Shown one piece after another: positions 8,913 through 18,062 of a stretch of DNA of 64,000 bases; within the stretch, counting starts at the first letter, position 1, and each line of letters begins with the position of its first letter. This stretch comes from Oscillospiraceae bacterium (GTDB lineage Bacteria > Bacillota > Clostridia > Oscillospirales > Oscillospiraceae): the NCBI GenBank assembly GCA_017519975.1, contig JAFWRM010000001.1, forward strand, positions 62,001 to 126,000, given 5' to 3'. A program made the position numbers and the translations under genes. The notes below the pieces were generated by a model. The model made no database searches and was not told the origin of the DNA. It saw nothing but the letters and a program-made list of their open reading frames with translations.

Positions 8913-9983
8913 TTATCTGCTCTTTTCCCAGATGATCTGACCGTCAAGAGAAATACCGGTTATCTCATCCGGCCGGATGGGAACGGAGAACGTCCTGGTG
9001 GCTGCAAACGTGGTTTTTTCCTGATCGCTCCAGCTACGGGAGTATTCTCCCTGCAGCAATGCCGCAACCTCCGTACCGTCCTCTTTTACGACAGACAGTG
9101 AATTCAGACTGGGGCAGTACTGATCGGAAGAACCGTCGAACATCGCCGCATCAGTATCGGTGTAGACCAGGATGTTGAAAGGCGTGATGCAGATCCTGTT
9201 CAGATGATACGACTTTCCATCCTCCATGACATAGGAATCGAATTCAAGCAACAGAGAGGGGATTTCGTCGCTGCCTCCCAACTCGCAGGTCCAGTCAACA
9301 CTGTCCATCGGGATCTCTGTACGCCCGACGTCCGTCATCGTTTGCCTGTCTATGGCTTCGATGATGATCTGATGGATCCCGGCGGAAAACTGATCGAAAA
9401 CGGCTTCCGTTTCAACCGTATAGATCTCTGTGCACAGAAACTCATTTTCCGCCAGCGGAGGCATGTTATCATGGCTGTAGGAAGTTCCGTAACCTCCCCA
9501 GCCGGAAACCTCTGATCGCTGCCCGTTCCGATAGAACTCAATGGGATAGATCACCGGCGAGAGGGTATAGATGTTATCCTCCCAGTTCGGGATCAGTTCT
9601 CCGTCCTTGACGGTGATCAGAAGCGAGAACAGGAACGTCTGGCTGCTGCGGACCACGCCGAGAGATTCGATTCGGAACGTTTCATCCTCATGGATCACCT
9701 CTCTGGGACCGGCAAGCATCTCTTTCACCCATTCTACAGCTTCGTTCTCCGTCGCCGCTCCGTCCGTGAGATTCATGACCCACCGCGCATACAGCTCCGG
9801 CTCGAATATCCGCAGGCCGGCTCCCGTCAGCGCGATGACGGCGACGAGGGCCGCCGCGATCAGCCCGATCCTTTTTCCGACGCCGGGTCTGCGCTTCTCT
9901 CTATTATTATTCCACTCCACAGCCTCGTCCAGAAACCGGTCGTCCACTTCCCGGACGGCTTTCAGCGCTTCATATCCCTTCAT
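8913..9983 (-). CDS. membrane-bound anti-sigma-factor-like protein
   Basis: A 356-aa protein with a cytoplasmic N-terminus of about 36 residues, one transmembrane segment near 37-58 (IGLIAAALVAVIALTGAGL) and a roughly 300-residue extracytoplasmic domain. This layout and the ATGA overlap with the ECF sigma gene upstream are typical of anti-sigma factors that hold a sigma factor at the membrane. The start at 9983 was preferred because GGAGG stands 8 bases upstream; an ATG at 9992 is too close to that site. No zinc anti-sigma HxxxCxxC motif is seen, so it is not the ZAS class. The outer domain is not recognised beyond a general resemblance to DUF4179-type proteins. Confidence 0.75.
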   Translation of the reverse strand: MKGYEALKAVREVDDRFLDEAVEWNNNREKRRPGVGKRIGLIAAALVAVIALTGAGLRIFEPELYARWVMNLTDGAATENEAVEWVKEMLAGPREVIHEDETFRIESLGVVRSSQTFLFSLLITVKDGELIPNWEDNIYTLSPVIYPIEFYRNGQRSEVSGWGGYGTSYSHDNMPPLAENEFLCTEIYTVETEAVFDQFSAGIHQIIIEAIDRQTMTDVGRTEIPMDSVDWTCELGGSDEIPSLLLEFDSYVMEDGKSYHLNRICITPFNILVYTDTDAAMFDGSSDQYCPSLNSLSVVKEDGTEVAALLQGEYSRSWSDQEKTTFAATRTFSVPIRPDEITGISLDGQIIWEKSR

Positions 9984-10540
9984 GACAGACATTCCTCCTT
10001 TTTCAATTCCTTTGCCAGATCTTTTCTGCACTGGCACAGGATGCGTTTCACGCTTCCTGCAGGAAGCCGCATCCGTTCCGCAATGGCAGCCACAGGCTCG
10101 AAAAACCAGTACCGCCGGATGAAAACGACACGGTCGCGGGGAGACAGACTCTCCAGCCAGCGGTCGATCACCTGGGAAAATACCAGTTCGTCCACGAGTT
10201 CGTCCTCGAAGGCTGCCTCAGCCAGGATCCCATCCATCTCGCTCTCCACCTGTTCAAAACCGGGAGCACACCGTTTTTTCCGGGTATCATACCGGACCAT
10301 GTCCAGCGCCCGGCATCGGACGATGCGGCAAAGGTACGCCCGTAGGTTTTCCGGCCGTGCCGGCGGTATGGCGTTCCAGATCTGCAGCCACGCGTCGTTC
10401 AGACACTCCTCCCGATCCTCCGGAGAAGCCAGCACAGACCGGGCGATCTGCTGACATAAGCCTTCATATTTCCGGTGCAGCTCATCAATCGCACGTTCGT
10501 CACGGTCAAAAAGCATCTGTATGATCCGTTCATCCTCCAT
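9980..10540 (-). CDS. ECF-type RNA polymerase sigma factor
   Basis: A 186-aa sigma-70-family protein. The region 2 helix is recognisable (DERAIDELHRKYEGLCQQIARSV with ECLNDAWLQIWNAIPP), followed by region 4 (LSPRDRVVFIRRYWF and the helix-turn-helix IAERMRLPAGSVKRIL). The start at 10540 has GGAGGG about 10 bases upstream; a longer frame begins 72 bases earlier without a site. It is expected to direct transcription of an envelope or stress regulon when released by the anti-sigma-like protein encoded next. Its target genes are not visible in the window. Confidence 0.9.
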   Translation of the reverse strand: MEDERIIQMLFDRDERAIDELHRKYEGLCQQIARSVLASPEDREECLNDAWLQIWNAIPPARPENLRAYLCRIVRCRALDMVRYDTRKKRCAPGFEQVESEMDGILAEAAFEDELVDELVFSQVIDRWLESLSPRDRVVFIRRYWFFEPVAAIAERMRLPAGSVKRILCQCRKDLAKELKKEECLS

Positions 10541-10630
10541 AGGGCGTGCCCTCCCTTCTTCGGCGCTGCCGGTATTTGCGAAAAAGGATCCTTTCACCGG
10601 ATAAGTCGACAAAAGGAAGAAAAAGGTTCA

Positions 10631-10669
10631 AAAAAAACGCGGAGCATTGAATCATGCTTCGCGTTTTTT
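10631..10669 (-). terminator. terminator of the infC-rpmI-rplT operon
   Basis: A 10-bp stem (CGCGGAGCAT with ATGCTTCGCG, one G-U pair), loop TGAATC, and a run of seven T on the minus strand just after rplT. Confidence 0.85.
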
Positions 10670-10682
10670 CTCATTCTTCTGT

Positions 10683-11042
10683 TCAGGAGTTGGCCGCTGC
10701 CTTGGCGGTGTCGCACAGGGCGGTGAAAGCGGCGGGCTCGTGGATGGCCATCTCGGACAGCATCTTGCGGTTCATCTCGATGCCGGCCAGCTTCAGGCCG
10801 TGCATGAAGGTGCTGTAGTTCATCCCGTTGGCCTTGCAGCCCGCGCTGATGCGGGCGATCCACAGCTGACGGAAGTTGCGCTTTTTCTGCTTGCGTCCGA
10901 TATAGGCGTACTTGAGGGACTTCATGACAGCCTGATTGGCCATCTTGAAATGGGTGGACTTGCTTCCCCAATAACCCTTCGCCTGCTTCAGGATCTTATT
11001 TCTTCTTTTGCGCGTCATCATCGCGCCTTTAACTCTAGCCAT
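10683..11042 (-). CDS. rplT: 50S ribosomal protein L20
   Basis: The 119-aa protein is the normal length and matches L20 throughout: [25 protein letters not shown] at the start, [16 protein letters not shown] in the rRNA-binding middle, and [18 protein letters not shown] at the end. It binds 23S rRNA early in 50S assembly. It is the third gene of the conserved infC-rpmI-rplT operon, 14 bases after rpmI, with AAGGAGG before the start. In Bacillota L20 represses its own operon by binding the leader, which fits the attenuator upstream of infC. Confidence 0.98.
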   Translation of the reverse strand: MARVKGAMMTRKRRNKILKQAKGYWGSKSTHFKMANQAVMKSLKYAYIGRKQKKRNFRQLWIARISAGCKANGMNYSTFMHGLKLAGIEMNRKMLSEMAIHEPAAFTALCDTAKAAANS

Positions 11043-11056
11043 TTCCCTGGACCTCC

Positions 11057-11254
11057 TTATTTATACAGGATCATGCGCTTGATGGCCGCCTCGTTGGTGG
11101 CATCCGCATACGTACCCTTGCGCAGATTTCTCTTGCGCTTGGTGGATTTCTTGTTCAGGATATGGCTCTTGTAAGCATGGGCGCGCTTGACCTTGCCGGT
11201 CTTCGTGAGATTGAATCTCTTCTTGGCGCCGCTGTGGGTCTTGATCTTGGGCAT
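11057..11254 (-). CDS. rpmI: 50S ribosomal protein L35
   Basis: A 65-aa protein with the L35 pattern [14 protein letters not shown] at the start and a strongly basic body ([13 protein letters not shown]). The start at 11254 follows AAGGAG at a normal distance; a longer open frame upstream runs into infC and is not L35-like. It is the middle gene of the infC-rpmI-rplT operon and a structural protein of the large ribosomal subunit. Confidence 0.97.
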   Translation of the reverse strand: MPKIKTHSGAKKRFNLTKTGKVKRAHAYKSHILNKKSTKRKRNLRKGTYADATNEAAIKRMILYK

Positions 11255-11301
11255 TGCTGTTGAACTCCTTCCGATTGTTGTATTTGATCTGCTCTGCCGT
11301 G

Positions 11302-11820
11302 TTACTTGCTGCCTTTCGGTGACAGGAACATGGACATGAAGCGCCCCTCCAGTTTGGGATTCTTGTCCATGGTGCCCACCTCGCCGCATTCCTCGGCAAA
11401 ACGGGTAAGCAACTCTTCGCCGATGTTGGTGTGTGCCATCTCACGGCCCTTGAAGCGCACGGAAACCTTGACGCGGTTGCCGTCGGCAAGGAACTTCTGC
11501 GCGTTCTTCAGCTTCACATTGAAATCCCCGATACCGATGCTGGGAGACATGCGTATCTCCTTGATCTCCACCACGTGCTGGTTGCGCCGGGCGTCCTTTT
11601 CGCGCTTGGCCTGCTCAAAACGGAACTTCCCGTAGTCCATGATCTTGCACACCGGGGGCTTGGCCTGCGGCGCGATCTTAACAAGATCGTAGCCGTGCTC
11701 GATGGCGATCGCCAGCGCTTCTTCAGCGGACATGAGGCCCAGCTGAGCGCCGTCTTCAGCGATCAGGCGCACTTCCTTGTCTCGGATATCCTCGTTGATC
11801 TCATGGGTCACGTTAGCGAT
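11302..11820 (-). CDS. infC: translation initiation factor IF-3, probable ATC start
   Basis: Both IF-3 domains are present: the N-domain with [13 protein letters not shown] and [14 protein letters not shown], and the C-domain with [10 protein letters not shown] and [16 protein letters not shown]-3 binds 30S subunits and rejects wrong start codons. No ATG is in frame at the front. GGAGGTG stands 7 bases before an in-frame ATC (11820-11818) but 16 before the GTG at 11811, so the ATC start (172 aa) is favoured. Rare start codons in infC are known from other bacteria and allow autoregulation by IF-3. If GTG is used the protein is 169 aa. A leader attenuator lies just upstream. Confidence 0.96.
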   Translation of the reverse strand: MANVTHEINEDIRDKEVRLIAEDGAQLGLMSAEEALAIAIEHGYDLVKIAPQAKPPVCKIMDYGKFRFEQAKREKDARRNQHVVEIKEIRMSPSIGIGDFNVKLKNAQKFLADGNRVKVSVRFKGREMAHTNIGEELLTRFAEECGEVGTMDKNPKLEGRFMSMFLSPKGSK

Positions 11821-11840
11821 GGGAAAACACCTCCATCAGA

Positions 11841-11970
11841 AAATAAAAACACGGACGCAAAACAGCGTCCGTCCACAGCGAAACCGGCCCTTCGCCGGAG
11901 TTGTTCGATGTTTGACCGCGGCGCGCCGATGCGGCCGGGTGAGGACGGAATCCGTTCTGCTTTGTTTTGC
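11841..11970 (-). promoter_or_regulatory. infC leader with attenuator hairpin (L20-leader type)
   Basis: About 150 nt of untranslated leader precede infC. At 11851-11872 an 8-bp stem (ACGGACGC/GCGTCCGT) with a 6-nt loop is followed on the minus strand by GTTTTTATTTT, a terminator placed before the infC ribosome binding site. An upstream GGAATCCGTCC-like stretch (about 11942-11955) could pair with the terminator arm as an antiterminator. Bacillota use such leaders for L20-controlled premature termination; the specific L20 fold was not verified. Confidence 0.75.
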
Positions 11971-11976
11971 CCTGTT

Positions 11977-12005
11977 ACTATAGCAGACCGCAGAATGCTT
12001 GTCAA
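11977..12005 (-). promoter_or_regulatory. promoter of infC-rpmI-rplT
   Basis: TTGACA (12000-12005), a 17-base spacer and TATAGT (11977-11982), a near-consensus housekeeping promoter reading toward infC. Confidence 0.85.
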
Positions 12006-12034
12006 CGCTTTTTTCTCTTATCTTTATTTTAATA

Positions 12035-12063
12035 TTGTCAAACGGGCACAGGGGCTGTATAAT
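12035..12063 (+). promoter_or_regulatory. promoter of murC
   Basis: TTGTCA (12035-12040), a 17-base spacer and TATAAT (12058-12063). The predicted transcription start is around 12070, so the ATG at 12072 would be nearly leaderless and the ATG at 12117 is preferred. Confidence 0.85.
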
Positions 12064-12116
12064 GCGTTAGCATGACTGCGACTGATCTTCCTTTTTTGCA
12101 AAGGAGCACCGATAGA

Positions 12117-13499
12117 ATGAATGTAACGGACATCGGCAATTACATATACATCACGAAGCACGCCCACGGTCATCTGGTCGGGATCGGCGGCGTTTCCATG
12201 GCCCCTCTGGCGGAAGTTCTGAAGGGCATGGGCGTCGTGGTCTCCGGCTCGGATATCAACGAAAGCGATTCCGTACGGCACCTGCGTTCTCTGGGCATCC
12301 CCGTATACATCGGGCACGACGCGGCCAATGTGGAGGGCGTGGATTTCGTAGTGCGCACCGCCGCCGCCCATGACGACAATCCCGAGATCGCTGCCGCCCG
12401 CGCCAAAGGGATTCCCGTATTCGAGCGTGCGCAGGCCTGGGGTTATCTGATGCAGTCCTACAAAAACGCCGTGTGCGTCGCCGGGACCCATGGCAAGACC
12501 ACCACCACTTCCATGATCACTCACATTCTCATGAAGGCGGAACTGGATCCCACCATCATGATCGGCGGCACCCTCCCTCTGCTGAAAGCCGGCCACCGCA
12601 TCGGCCATGGGGATACGATCGTCCTGGAATCCTGCGAATACTACGACAGTTTTCTCAGCTTTTCCCCCACCATTGCCGTCATCAACAATGTAGATTCCGA
12701 TCATCTGGACTATTTCAAGGATCTGGACAACATCAAAGCAAGTTTCCGCCGGTTCGCGGAACTGGTTCCCGCGGCAAGCGGCTGGGTAGTGGCCAATGGG
12801 GACGACGCCAACACCATGGATACGCTGGCGGGCATCGACCGCCGGGTCGTCACCTTCGGCCTTGGAGAACAGAACGACGTTCGTGCCGTCAACATCCGTC
12901 CTCATCGCAGCGGAACGGACTTTGACGTCATGGCGGAGGGCAGGCTTTTTGCCACCGTCAGTCTGGTCGTGCCCGGGGAGCACAACGTGCGCAACGCTCT
13001 GGCCGCCTGTGCCGCCGCCCGTCTGCTGGGCGTTCCCGCCCACGCCGTTTCTCAGGCTCTGGCCGCCTTCACCGGCGCCGGCCGTCGCTTTGAGTTCAAG
13101 GGCGCTCTGAACGGCGCCAAGATCTATGATGATTACGCCCACCATCCGGGAGAACTGCACGCTCTGCTGGATATGAGCCTCTCCCTGGGATACGACCGGG
13201 TGATTCTCTGCTTCCAGCCGCACACCTACAGCCGCACGAAAGCTCTGTTCGATGAATTTGTCGCTGAGCTGTCGCGTCCGGACGTCACGTATCTGGCGGA
13301 GATCTACGCCGCCAGAGAAAAGAATACCATCGGCATTTCCAGCAAGGATCTTGCCGACCGCATTCCCGGCGCCCTCTACTTTGCCACGTTCGGCGAGCTG
13401 GAACAGGCGCTGCGTGAGAACGCGCGTCCGGGCGACCTCATCCTCACCGTAGGTGCCGGAGATATCTACCGTGTGGGCGAGGCCGTTATTGACGGCTGA
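12117..13499 (+). CDS. murC: UDP-N-acetylmuramate--L-alanine ligase
   Basis: A 460-aa Mur ligase. The N-domain has HLVGIGGVSMAPLAE, the nucleotide loop is GTHGKTTTTSMI (about residues 122-133), and the central domain has LESCEYYDSFLSF and NNVDSDHLDYF; the C-domain carries YDDYAHHPGEL. It adds L-alanine to UDP-MurNAc, the first peptide step of peptidoglycan synthesis, using ATP in the cytoplasm. The start at 12117 has AAGGAG about 10 bases upstream. The sequence EYYDSFL is slightly different from the common ADESDGSF of many MurC proteins and resembles a clostridial branch. Confidence 0.95.
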   Translation: MNVTDIGNYIYITKHAHGHLVGIGGVSMAPLAEVLKGMGVVVSGSDINESDSVRHLRSLGIPVYIGHDAANVEGVDFVVRTAAAHDDNPEIAAARAKGIPVFERAQAWGYLMQSYKNAVCVAGTHGKTTTTSMITHILMKAELDPTIMIGGTLPLLKAGHRIGHGDTIVLESCEYYDSFLSFSPTIAVINNVDSDHLDYFKDLDNIKASFRRFAELVPAASGWVVANGDDANTMDTLAGIDRRVVTFGLGEQNDVRAVNIRPHRSGTDFDVMAEGRLFATVSLVVPGEHNVRNALAACAAARLLGVPAHAVSQALAAFTGAGRRFEFKGALNGAKIYDDYAHHPGELHALLDMSLSLGYDRVILCFQPHTYSRTKALFDEFVAELSRPDVTYLAEIYAAREKNTIGISSKDLADRIPGALYFATFGELEQALRENARPGDLILTVGAGDIYRVGEAVIDG

Positions 13500-13523
13500 C
13501 GCCGGAGGAAGGAGTTCTTGTTC

Positions 13524-14160
13524 ATGAACGAACCGACCGTTCCCGCTCTGCAGGAAAAAGAAGAAAACGGTGTGAACGCCGAAGCGTCCTCCGCAGGGGA
13601 TCAGAACGTCGGCTGCGGAGGACGGACGGGATCCTCAGCCCACCGAAGAGGCCGTACCCGCCATCCCCGACCGGGAAGATCCGGATGAGAAGGCCCCGGA
13701 GATCGGCAGCCCTGAAGAAAGCAGCTCTGAACCGGCCGACGGATCTGCCGCTGTTTCTGTTCTTGCCGGTCTCGTCGGATGCATCGCAGGAACACTTCTG
13801 TGCGCGGCAGGAGGCGGGATGGCCTCCACTCCGGGAAGATTCCTGTTTCTGCTGATCCCGCTGGCCATCGGGGCCGCGAATCTGCTGTTCCGGGGCAGCC
13901 GGAAAATTCCCGCGCTTGTGATCACAGCCGTTTTCAGCCTGCTTGGCGTGTTCCTGGTCCCTTCTCTTACAGCGGCGGCAGCGGCCGCCGGAAAGCAGGG
14001 GCTGTCTCTCCTTTCGGTTCCCCTGATCGCGCTGAGCCGGATCGGCACGGCAAACTACTTTACGGATCTCGCCCTTGACTCGGCCCACGTCTTCCCTGTT
14101 GTATTCGCAGTCATCGGCGTTCTGATCGCGTGGGAAGCCTACCGGCTGAGAAAAAACTGA
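13524..14160 (+). pseudogene. frame-disrupted small membrane protein gene
   Basis: A good ribosome site and ATG at 13524 start a frame (MNEPTVPALQEKEENGV...) that stops near 13686. From about 13605 onward the coding signal continues in the +1 frame to 14160, with an acidic, proline-rich stretch and then about four membrane segments. The joined product would be near 210 aa. The second part has its own ATG at 13819 behind AGGAGGCGGG (113 aa), so partial translation is possible. Either a single-base indel broke the gene or the sequence has an error. The protein family is not recognised. It follows murC by 24 bases and probably shares its transcript. Confidence 0.6.
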
Positions 14161-14179
14161 ACCCGTACGACAAAACGTC

Positions 14180-14216
14180 AGCCCGGTGCCGTAAATGGCA
14201 TCGGGCTTTCTTTTCT
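14180..14216 (+). terminator. terminator after the murC transcript
   Basis: Stem AGCCCGGTGCC with GGCATCGGGCT (one mismatch), loop GTAAAT, followed by TTTCTTTTCTT. It also separates the convergent ABC transporter operon. Confidence 0.8.
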
Positions 14217-14241
14217 TGGATGACGGTATTTTCCCTTCTTC

Positions 14242-15195
14242 TTACACCAGACCGCACGCGGCAAAATGGCCGGGAGCAATCTCACGAAGGGGCGGTTCCT
14301 CTTCCCTGCAGGATGCCCTGGCCCATTTACAGCGATCCGCGAAAGCACAGCCTGTCTGCGGTGCCTGGCCGATTCCGACACTGCCCGCGCTGATTGCCGC
14401 GGTACCGCGTCGGCCGCACTGCGGATCGGGAATGGGAATGGAGCGCAGCAACAGCCGAGTATACGGATGAAACGCATGTTTGACCAGCTCTCCGGCCTCA
14501 GCTACTTCAACAAAACGCCCGGCGTACATCACTGCGATGCGCCGGGAGATGTGACGCACCACTGCCAGATCGTGGGAAATGAACAGGTAACTGAGTCCTC
14601 GCTCCGTCTGCAATGCTTCCAACAGATTGATGATCTGGCTTTGGTAGGAAAGATCCAGGGCGGATACCACCTCATCACAGACGATAAACTCCGGATCCAG
14701 GGCAAGGGCACGGGCGATGCTCACCCGCTGCTGCTGACCTCCGGAGAGCTCTGACGGATAACACTCCGCATATTCCGCGCTGAGCCCCACCTCACGCATG
14801 AGGCGACCGGTCAGTTCCTGCAGTTCCTGCCGTGAAACGTTTCTATGGTGGATCCTCGGTCCTTCAGAGATGATGTCCCTCACCAGCATGCGCGGATCCA
14901 GAGATCCGGAAGGGTTCTGAAAGATGATCTGAAGTTTTTCCCTCACCTTCCGCAGATCACGCATTTTCATCAGATCTGTTCCCCGATAGAAAATACGTCC
15001 GCTGTCCGGCTCCACCAGGCGCAGTACGGAACGTCCCAAAGTGCTCTTGCCGCAGCCGGATTCTCCTACCAGCCCCAGTGTCTCTCCCTCATTCACAGTA
15101 AAGCTCACGTCATTGACCGCCCTTACAGACAAGCCACCCCGTTTTTTTGCAGGAAAGTGTTTGATCAGTTCCTCCACCCGCAGCAGTTCAGACAT
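14242..15195 (-). CDS. peptide-type ABC transporter ATP-binding protein (OppF/DppF-like)
   Basis: A 317-aa ATPase with Walker A GESGCGKST, Q-loop IIFQNPSGSLDP, signature LSGGQQQR, Walker B FIVCDE and switch His in ISHD. The C-terminal CAFADRCKWA cysteine region is typical of the dipeptide/oligopeptide/nickel subfamily. One change stands out: the residue after the Walker B Glu, normally Pro in DEPVSALD, is Val (DEVVSALD). The start at 15195 follows GGAGGCGG. It is the last gene of a four-gene transporter operon (BCDF order) that lacks a binding protein. The start codon overlaps the upstream ATPase gene by 8 bases. Confidence 0.92.
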   Translation of the reverse strand: MSELLRVEELIKHFPAKKRGGLSVRAVNDVSFTVNEGETLGLVGESGCGKSTLGRSVLRLVEPDSGRIFYRGTDLMKMRDLRKVREKLQIIFQNPSGSLDPRMLVRDIISEGPRIHHRNVSRQELQELTGRLMREVGLSAEYAECYPSELSGGQQQRVSIARALALDPEFIVCDEVVSALDLSYQSQIINLLEALQTERGLSYLFISHDLAVVRHISRRIAVMYAGRFVEVAEAGELVKHAFHPYTRLLLRSIPIPDPQCGRRGTAAISAGSVGIGQAPQTGCAFADRCKWARASCREEEPPLREIAPGHFAACGLV

Positions 15196-16186
15196 GGATG
15201 CCGCCTCCTTCCCGGACGAAATGGCATGCGGCCGTATGTCCGTCACCCAAATCTGCAGTCAGAGGCCTTTTCAGCAGACATTCTTCACTGCACTGAGGAC
15301 AGCGCGGCGCAAAAACGCAGCCTTGCGGAGGGTGAATAAGATCAACAGGATCTCCCGCCAGGGCCTCCATCGGCTCATCTCCATCGTCCTCCAGGCGGGG
15401 GACGGCACGCAGCAATGCCTGCGTGTAGGGATGAACGGCACTGTGAAAGATCTGTTCCACACTGCCGCTCTCCATGATATAACCGCCGTACATCACGGCG
15501 ACCCGGTCACAAAGTCGGGCAACTACTCCAAAATCGTGCGTAATAAAGAGAATGGACATCCCCTGCTTCTCTTTCAGCTGCAGAAGCAGGGAGAGGATCT
15601 CTTCCTGGATGGTCACATCCAAAGCCGTAGTAGGCTCGTCTGCGATCAGCAGCTGCGGTCCGCAGAGCAAGGCCGCGGCGATCATCACCCGCTGGCACAT
15701 GCCGCCGGAAAGCGCTTCTGGATAGCAGCGCATCACGTCCTCCGGAGTGCGGATCCCCATGGCGGTAAGCATCTGAATGCTGCGGCGCCAGGCTTCCCGC
15801 CTGCTCACCGTACGGTCATGACTGCGAAGCACCTCTGTAAGGAATTTACCAATGGTAAACGCGGGGTCCAGAGCCGTCATGGGGTCCTGGAATATCATGC
15901 TGATCTCACTGCCCCGAATCCTCCTCAGTTCCTTTTCCCCGAGAGGCAGCAGATCCCGGCCGCGAAAAACTGCCGATCCTGCTTCTGCTTTCCCATTGCC
16001 GGCCAGCAGGCCAAGGATGGCGTAGGCACTGACGCTTTTCCCGCTGCCAGACTCACCCACGATGCCGGTCACCTCTCCGCGCCTCACCTGAAAAGAGGCG
16101 TCACCGACCGCCTGAACGATGCCGCGAGGCGTATGAAAACTCACCTTCAGTCCTCTGACTTCCAGAAGGATCTCATGCTCGTTCAT
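15188..16186 (-). CDS. peptide-type ABC transporter ATP-binding protein (OppD/DppD-like)
   Basis: A 332-aa ATPase: Walker [10 protein letters not shown]-loop [12 protein letters not shown], signature LSGGMCQR, Walker [14 protein letters not shown], switch His in FITHDFGVV. The C-terminal region ([11 protein letters not shown]) is characteristic of the DppD subgroup, in which the cysteines may bind an iron-sulfur cluster. It pairs with the DppF-like ATPase to drive the two permeases. ATG follows GGGGAGG and overlaps the stop of the permease gene upstream by 4 bases. Confidence 0.93.
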   Translation of the reverse strand: MNEHEILLEVRGLKVSFHTPRGIVQAVGDASFQVRRGEVTGIVGESGSGKSVSAYAILGLLAGNGKAEAGSAVFRGRDLLPLGEKELRRIRGSEISMIFQDPMTALDPAFTIGKFLTEVLRSHDRTVSRREAWRRSIQMLTAMGIRTPEDVMRCYPEALSGGMCQRVMIAAALLCGPQLLIADEPTTALDVTIQEEILSLLLQLKEKQGMSILFITHDFGVVARLCDRVAVMYGGYIMESGSVEQIFHSAVHPYTQALLRAVPRLEDDGDEPMEALAGDPVDLIHPPQGCVFAPRCPQCSEECLLKRPLTADLGDGHTAACHFVREGGGIHV

Positions 16187-17013
16187 GCGGCGCCTCCCCT
16201 GATGCTGAGACTGTCACGGATGCCGTTGCCCAGCAGATACAGGCAGATGATACACAGGATGATGGCTGCCGCGGGGACAATGGAAAGATGGGGAAAAGCG
16301 CGCAGCATTTCCTTACCGGTATCAAACAGCGCCCCCCACTCCGGCACGGGCGGATTGATGCCGACGCTGATATAGCCGAGGATCGTACAGATCGTCAGTG
16401 CATCCGCCATGGATGTGGTCGTCTGGATGGCCGCCAACGGCAGGATGTTACGAACGACGTGTTCTTTGATCACATGCAGAGAGCGGGCTCCCAGCGCACG
16501 GGAAGCCTCTGCATAGGCGCTCCCGCTGATCTCCAGCACACCTCCACGGACAAGTCGGACAAAGGGCGGGATTCCTGCGATGGCAATGCCGAACAGAAAA
16601 TACCCCTTTCCCATGCCAAGCGCATAATCAAAAACGATGGCAAGCAGCAGACTGGGGATGGAGGAGATCGCGTCCATCAGCCGCATGATTACGCTGTCCA
16701 CACCTCCCCCTGCATAGCCGGAAATGATCCCGATCACGGTACCCGTCACGGCGGCGACCAAGCCGGAGCAGAAGGCTACAGAGAGAGTGATGCGTCCGCC
16801 GCAGGCCATACGTACCATGACGTCGCGCCCCAGATTATCCGTGCCCAGCGGATGCTCCAGAGAAGGCCTCTGCAGGCGTTCACCGGATATCTTCCAGTAT
16901 GTTGTGTCGGCGAACATGGGATACAGGACACAGAACAGGACGATCAGCACCAGAATAATCAGGGCGGTTATGGCTACAAGATTGTGAAAGAAAGCCTGTT
17001 CTTTTCGTTTCAT
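16183..17013 (-). CDS. peptide-type ABC transporter permease (DppC-like)
   Basis: A 276-aa inner-membrane permease with about six transmembrane segments. It has the DppC entry motif EHPLGTDNLGRDVMVRM and the cytoplasmic coupling loop EASRALGARSLHVIKEHVVRNILP (EAA motif). It forms the channel with the DppB-like partner. The start at 17013 follows GGAGGAAGG; the longer open frame upstream lies inside the DppB gene. The gene starts 4 bases before the stop of DppB, showing tight coupling. Confidence 0.92.
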   Translation of the reverse strand: MKRKEQAFFHNLVAITALIILVLIVLFCVLYPMFADTTYWKISGERLQRPSLEHPLGTDNLGRDVMVRMACGGRITLSVAFCSGLVAAVTGTVIGIISGYAGGGVDSVIMRLMDAISSIPSLLLAIVFDYALGMGKGYFLFGIAIAGIPPFVRLVRGGVLEISGSAYAEASRALGARSLHVIKEHVVRNILPLAAIQTTTSMADALTICTILGYISVGINPPVPEWGALFDTGKEMLRAFPHLSIVPAAAIILCIICLYLLGNGIRDSLSIRGGAA

Positions 17014-17957
17014 ATCTTCCCCCTTCCTCCCCGGCGGCGCATGCTGCTCCCGAAGCTCAGTGTTCTGCGCAGAGAGGGGGTAACCAGCACAAAAAGCAGA
17101 TCGGTGATCACGCTGCATATGCTCATGATCAGTGCCACAACGGTAGCACAGCCCAGCAACGTAGTGGTAGCGCGGCTGCTGACGGCACGAACCATGGTCA
17201 TACCCAACCCCGACATGGAAAAAAAGCGTTCCACAACGATTGCCCCACACAACAGCTGTGCACAAATGGTATTAAAGATTGAAAACACGGGAACAAGCGC
17301 ACTTTTCAGCGCATGACGCAGGATCACGCTGCGTCGACTGAGCCCCAGTGAGGTCAAGGCGAGCACGAAAGGCTTCTCCAGCACCTCCGCCATCCCGGCA
17401 CGGGTGACTTTGGCTACGTTAGCCGCCCCGATCACGACAAGAACGGCGAGGGGGATGAGTTCATCTTTGGGATCCTGGGGGATCACATGAAACCAGCGAA
17501 GCCGTACGGCAAACACTATGACCAAAGCAAGTGCCAGGCAGAAGGACGGGATGGCAGAAAAGAATGTGGTGAGAGAAGTGAGGAGACTGTCCTGCCAGCG
17601 GCCACGTCGGCAGGCCGCATAGATGCCCAGCGGCACGCCCAGAAGGTAGGTGACACAGACGCTGATCACGGTGATCCGCACCGTGATGCCGGTTCTGTGG
17701 AGCAGATCCTTCTTCAGGGATAACCCGGACAGATCGTTCAGGCCAAAATCCTGATGCAGGAATACTCGATAACAGTACTTGCCGTACTGCTGCAGAAGGC
17801 TGAGACTGCCTGCCTGTTCTCTGGGGTCATCAGCATATCGGACCATCCGCGCGGTATTGGTGCCCGGCAGAAAAGACATCAGTATGAAAATCAGCAGGAT
17901 CACCGCCATGACTCCGGGGATGATCAACAGTATCCGTTTGCAGAAATAGCCAAGCAT
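17010..17957 (-). CDS. peptide-type ABC transporter permease (DppB-like)
   Basis: A 315-aa permease with an N-terminal membrane anchor (ILLIIPGVMAVILLIFILMSFLPG), a periplasmic loop and about five more membrane segments, with the family sequence VERFFSMSGLGMTMVRA near the C-terminus. The first loop is shorter than in classical DppB. It is the first gene of the BCDF operon and has its own promoter (-10 at 18063). No substrate-binding protein is encoded next to it, so it may use the lipoprotein receptor at 34643 or one elsewhere. Confidence 0.92.
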   Translation of the reverse strand: MLGYFCKRILLIIPGVMAVILLIFILMSFLPGTNTARMVRYADDPREQAGSLSLLQQYGKYCYRVFLHQDFGLNDLSGLSLKKDLLHRTGITVRITVISVCVTYLLGVPLGIYAACRRGRWQDSLLTSLTTFFSAIPSFCLALALVIVFAVRLRWFHVIPQDPKDELIPLAVLVVIGAANVAKVTRAGMAEVLEKPFVLALTSLGLSRRSVILRHALKSALVPVFSIFNTICAQLLCGAIVVERFFSMSGLGMTMVRAVSSRATTTLLGCATVVALIMSICSVITDLLFVLVTPSLRRTLSFGSSMRRRGGRGKI

Positions 17958-18041
17958 AAGGCCCTCCGGGAAAACTGATTGAGCGGGGATGCATTCCTTG
18001 TACGAAGTTCAGCTTGCGACGCTGCGCATGCTGCTTTCATC

Positions 18042-18059
18042 TTTATCGGTTTTATCGGT
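18042..18059. promoter_or_regulatory. tandem 9-bp direct repeat at the dppB-like transcription start
   Basis: TTTATCGGT occurs twice in direct succession between the -10 box (18063-18068) and the gene, covering the predicted start site. This is a typical place for a repressor. The same unit was not noticed elsewhere. Confidence 0.5.
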
Positions 18060-18062
18060 TAC

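Noticed and set aside
18042-18059. Tandem TTTATCGGT as a CRISPR-like or mobile-element end
   Set aside because: Only two 9-bp units, no spacers or cas genes, no transposase; an operator position is more convincing.
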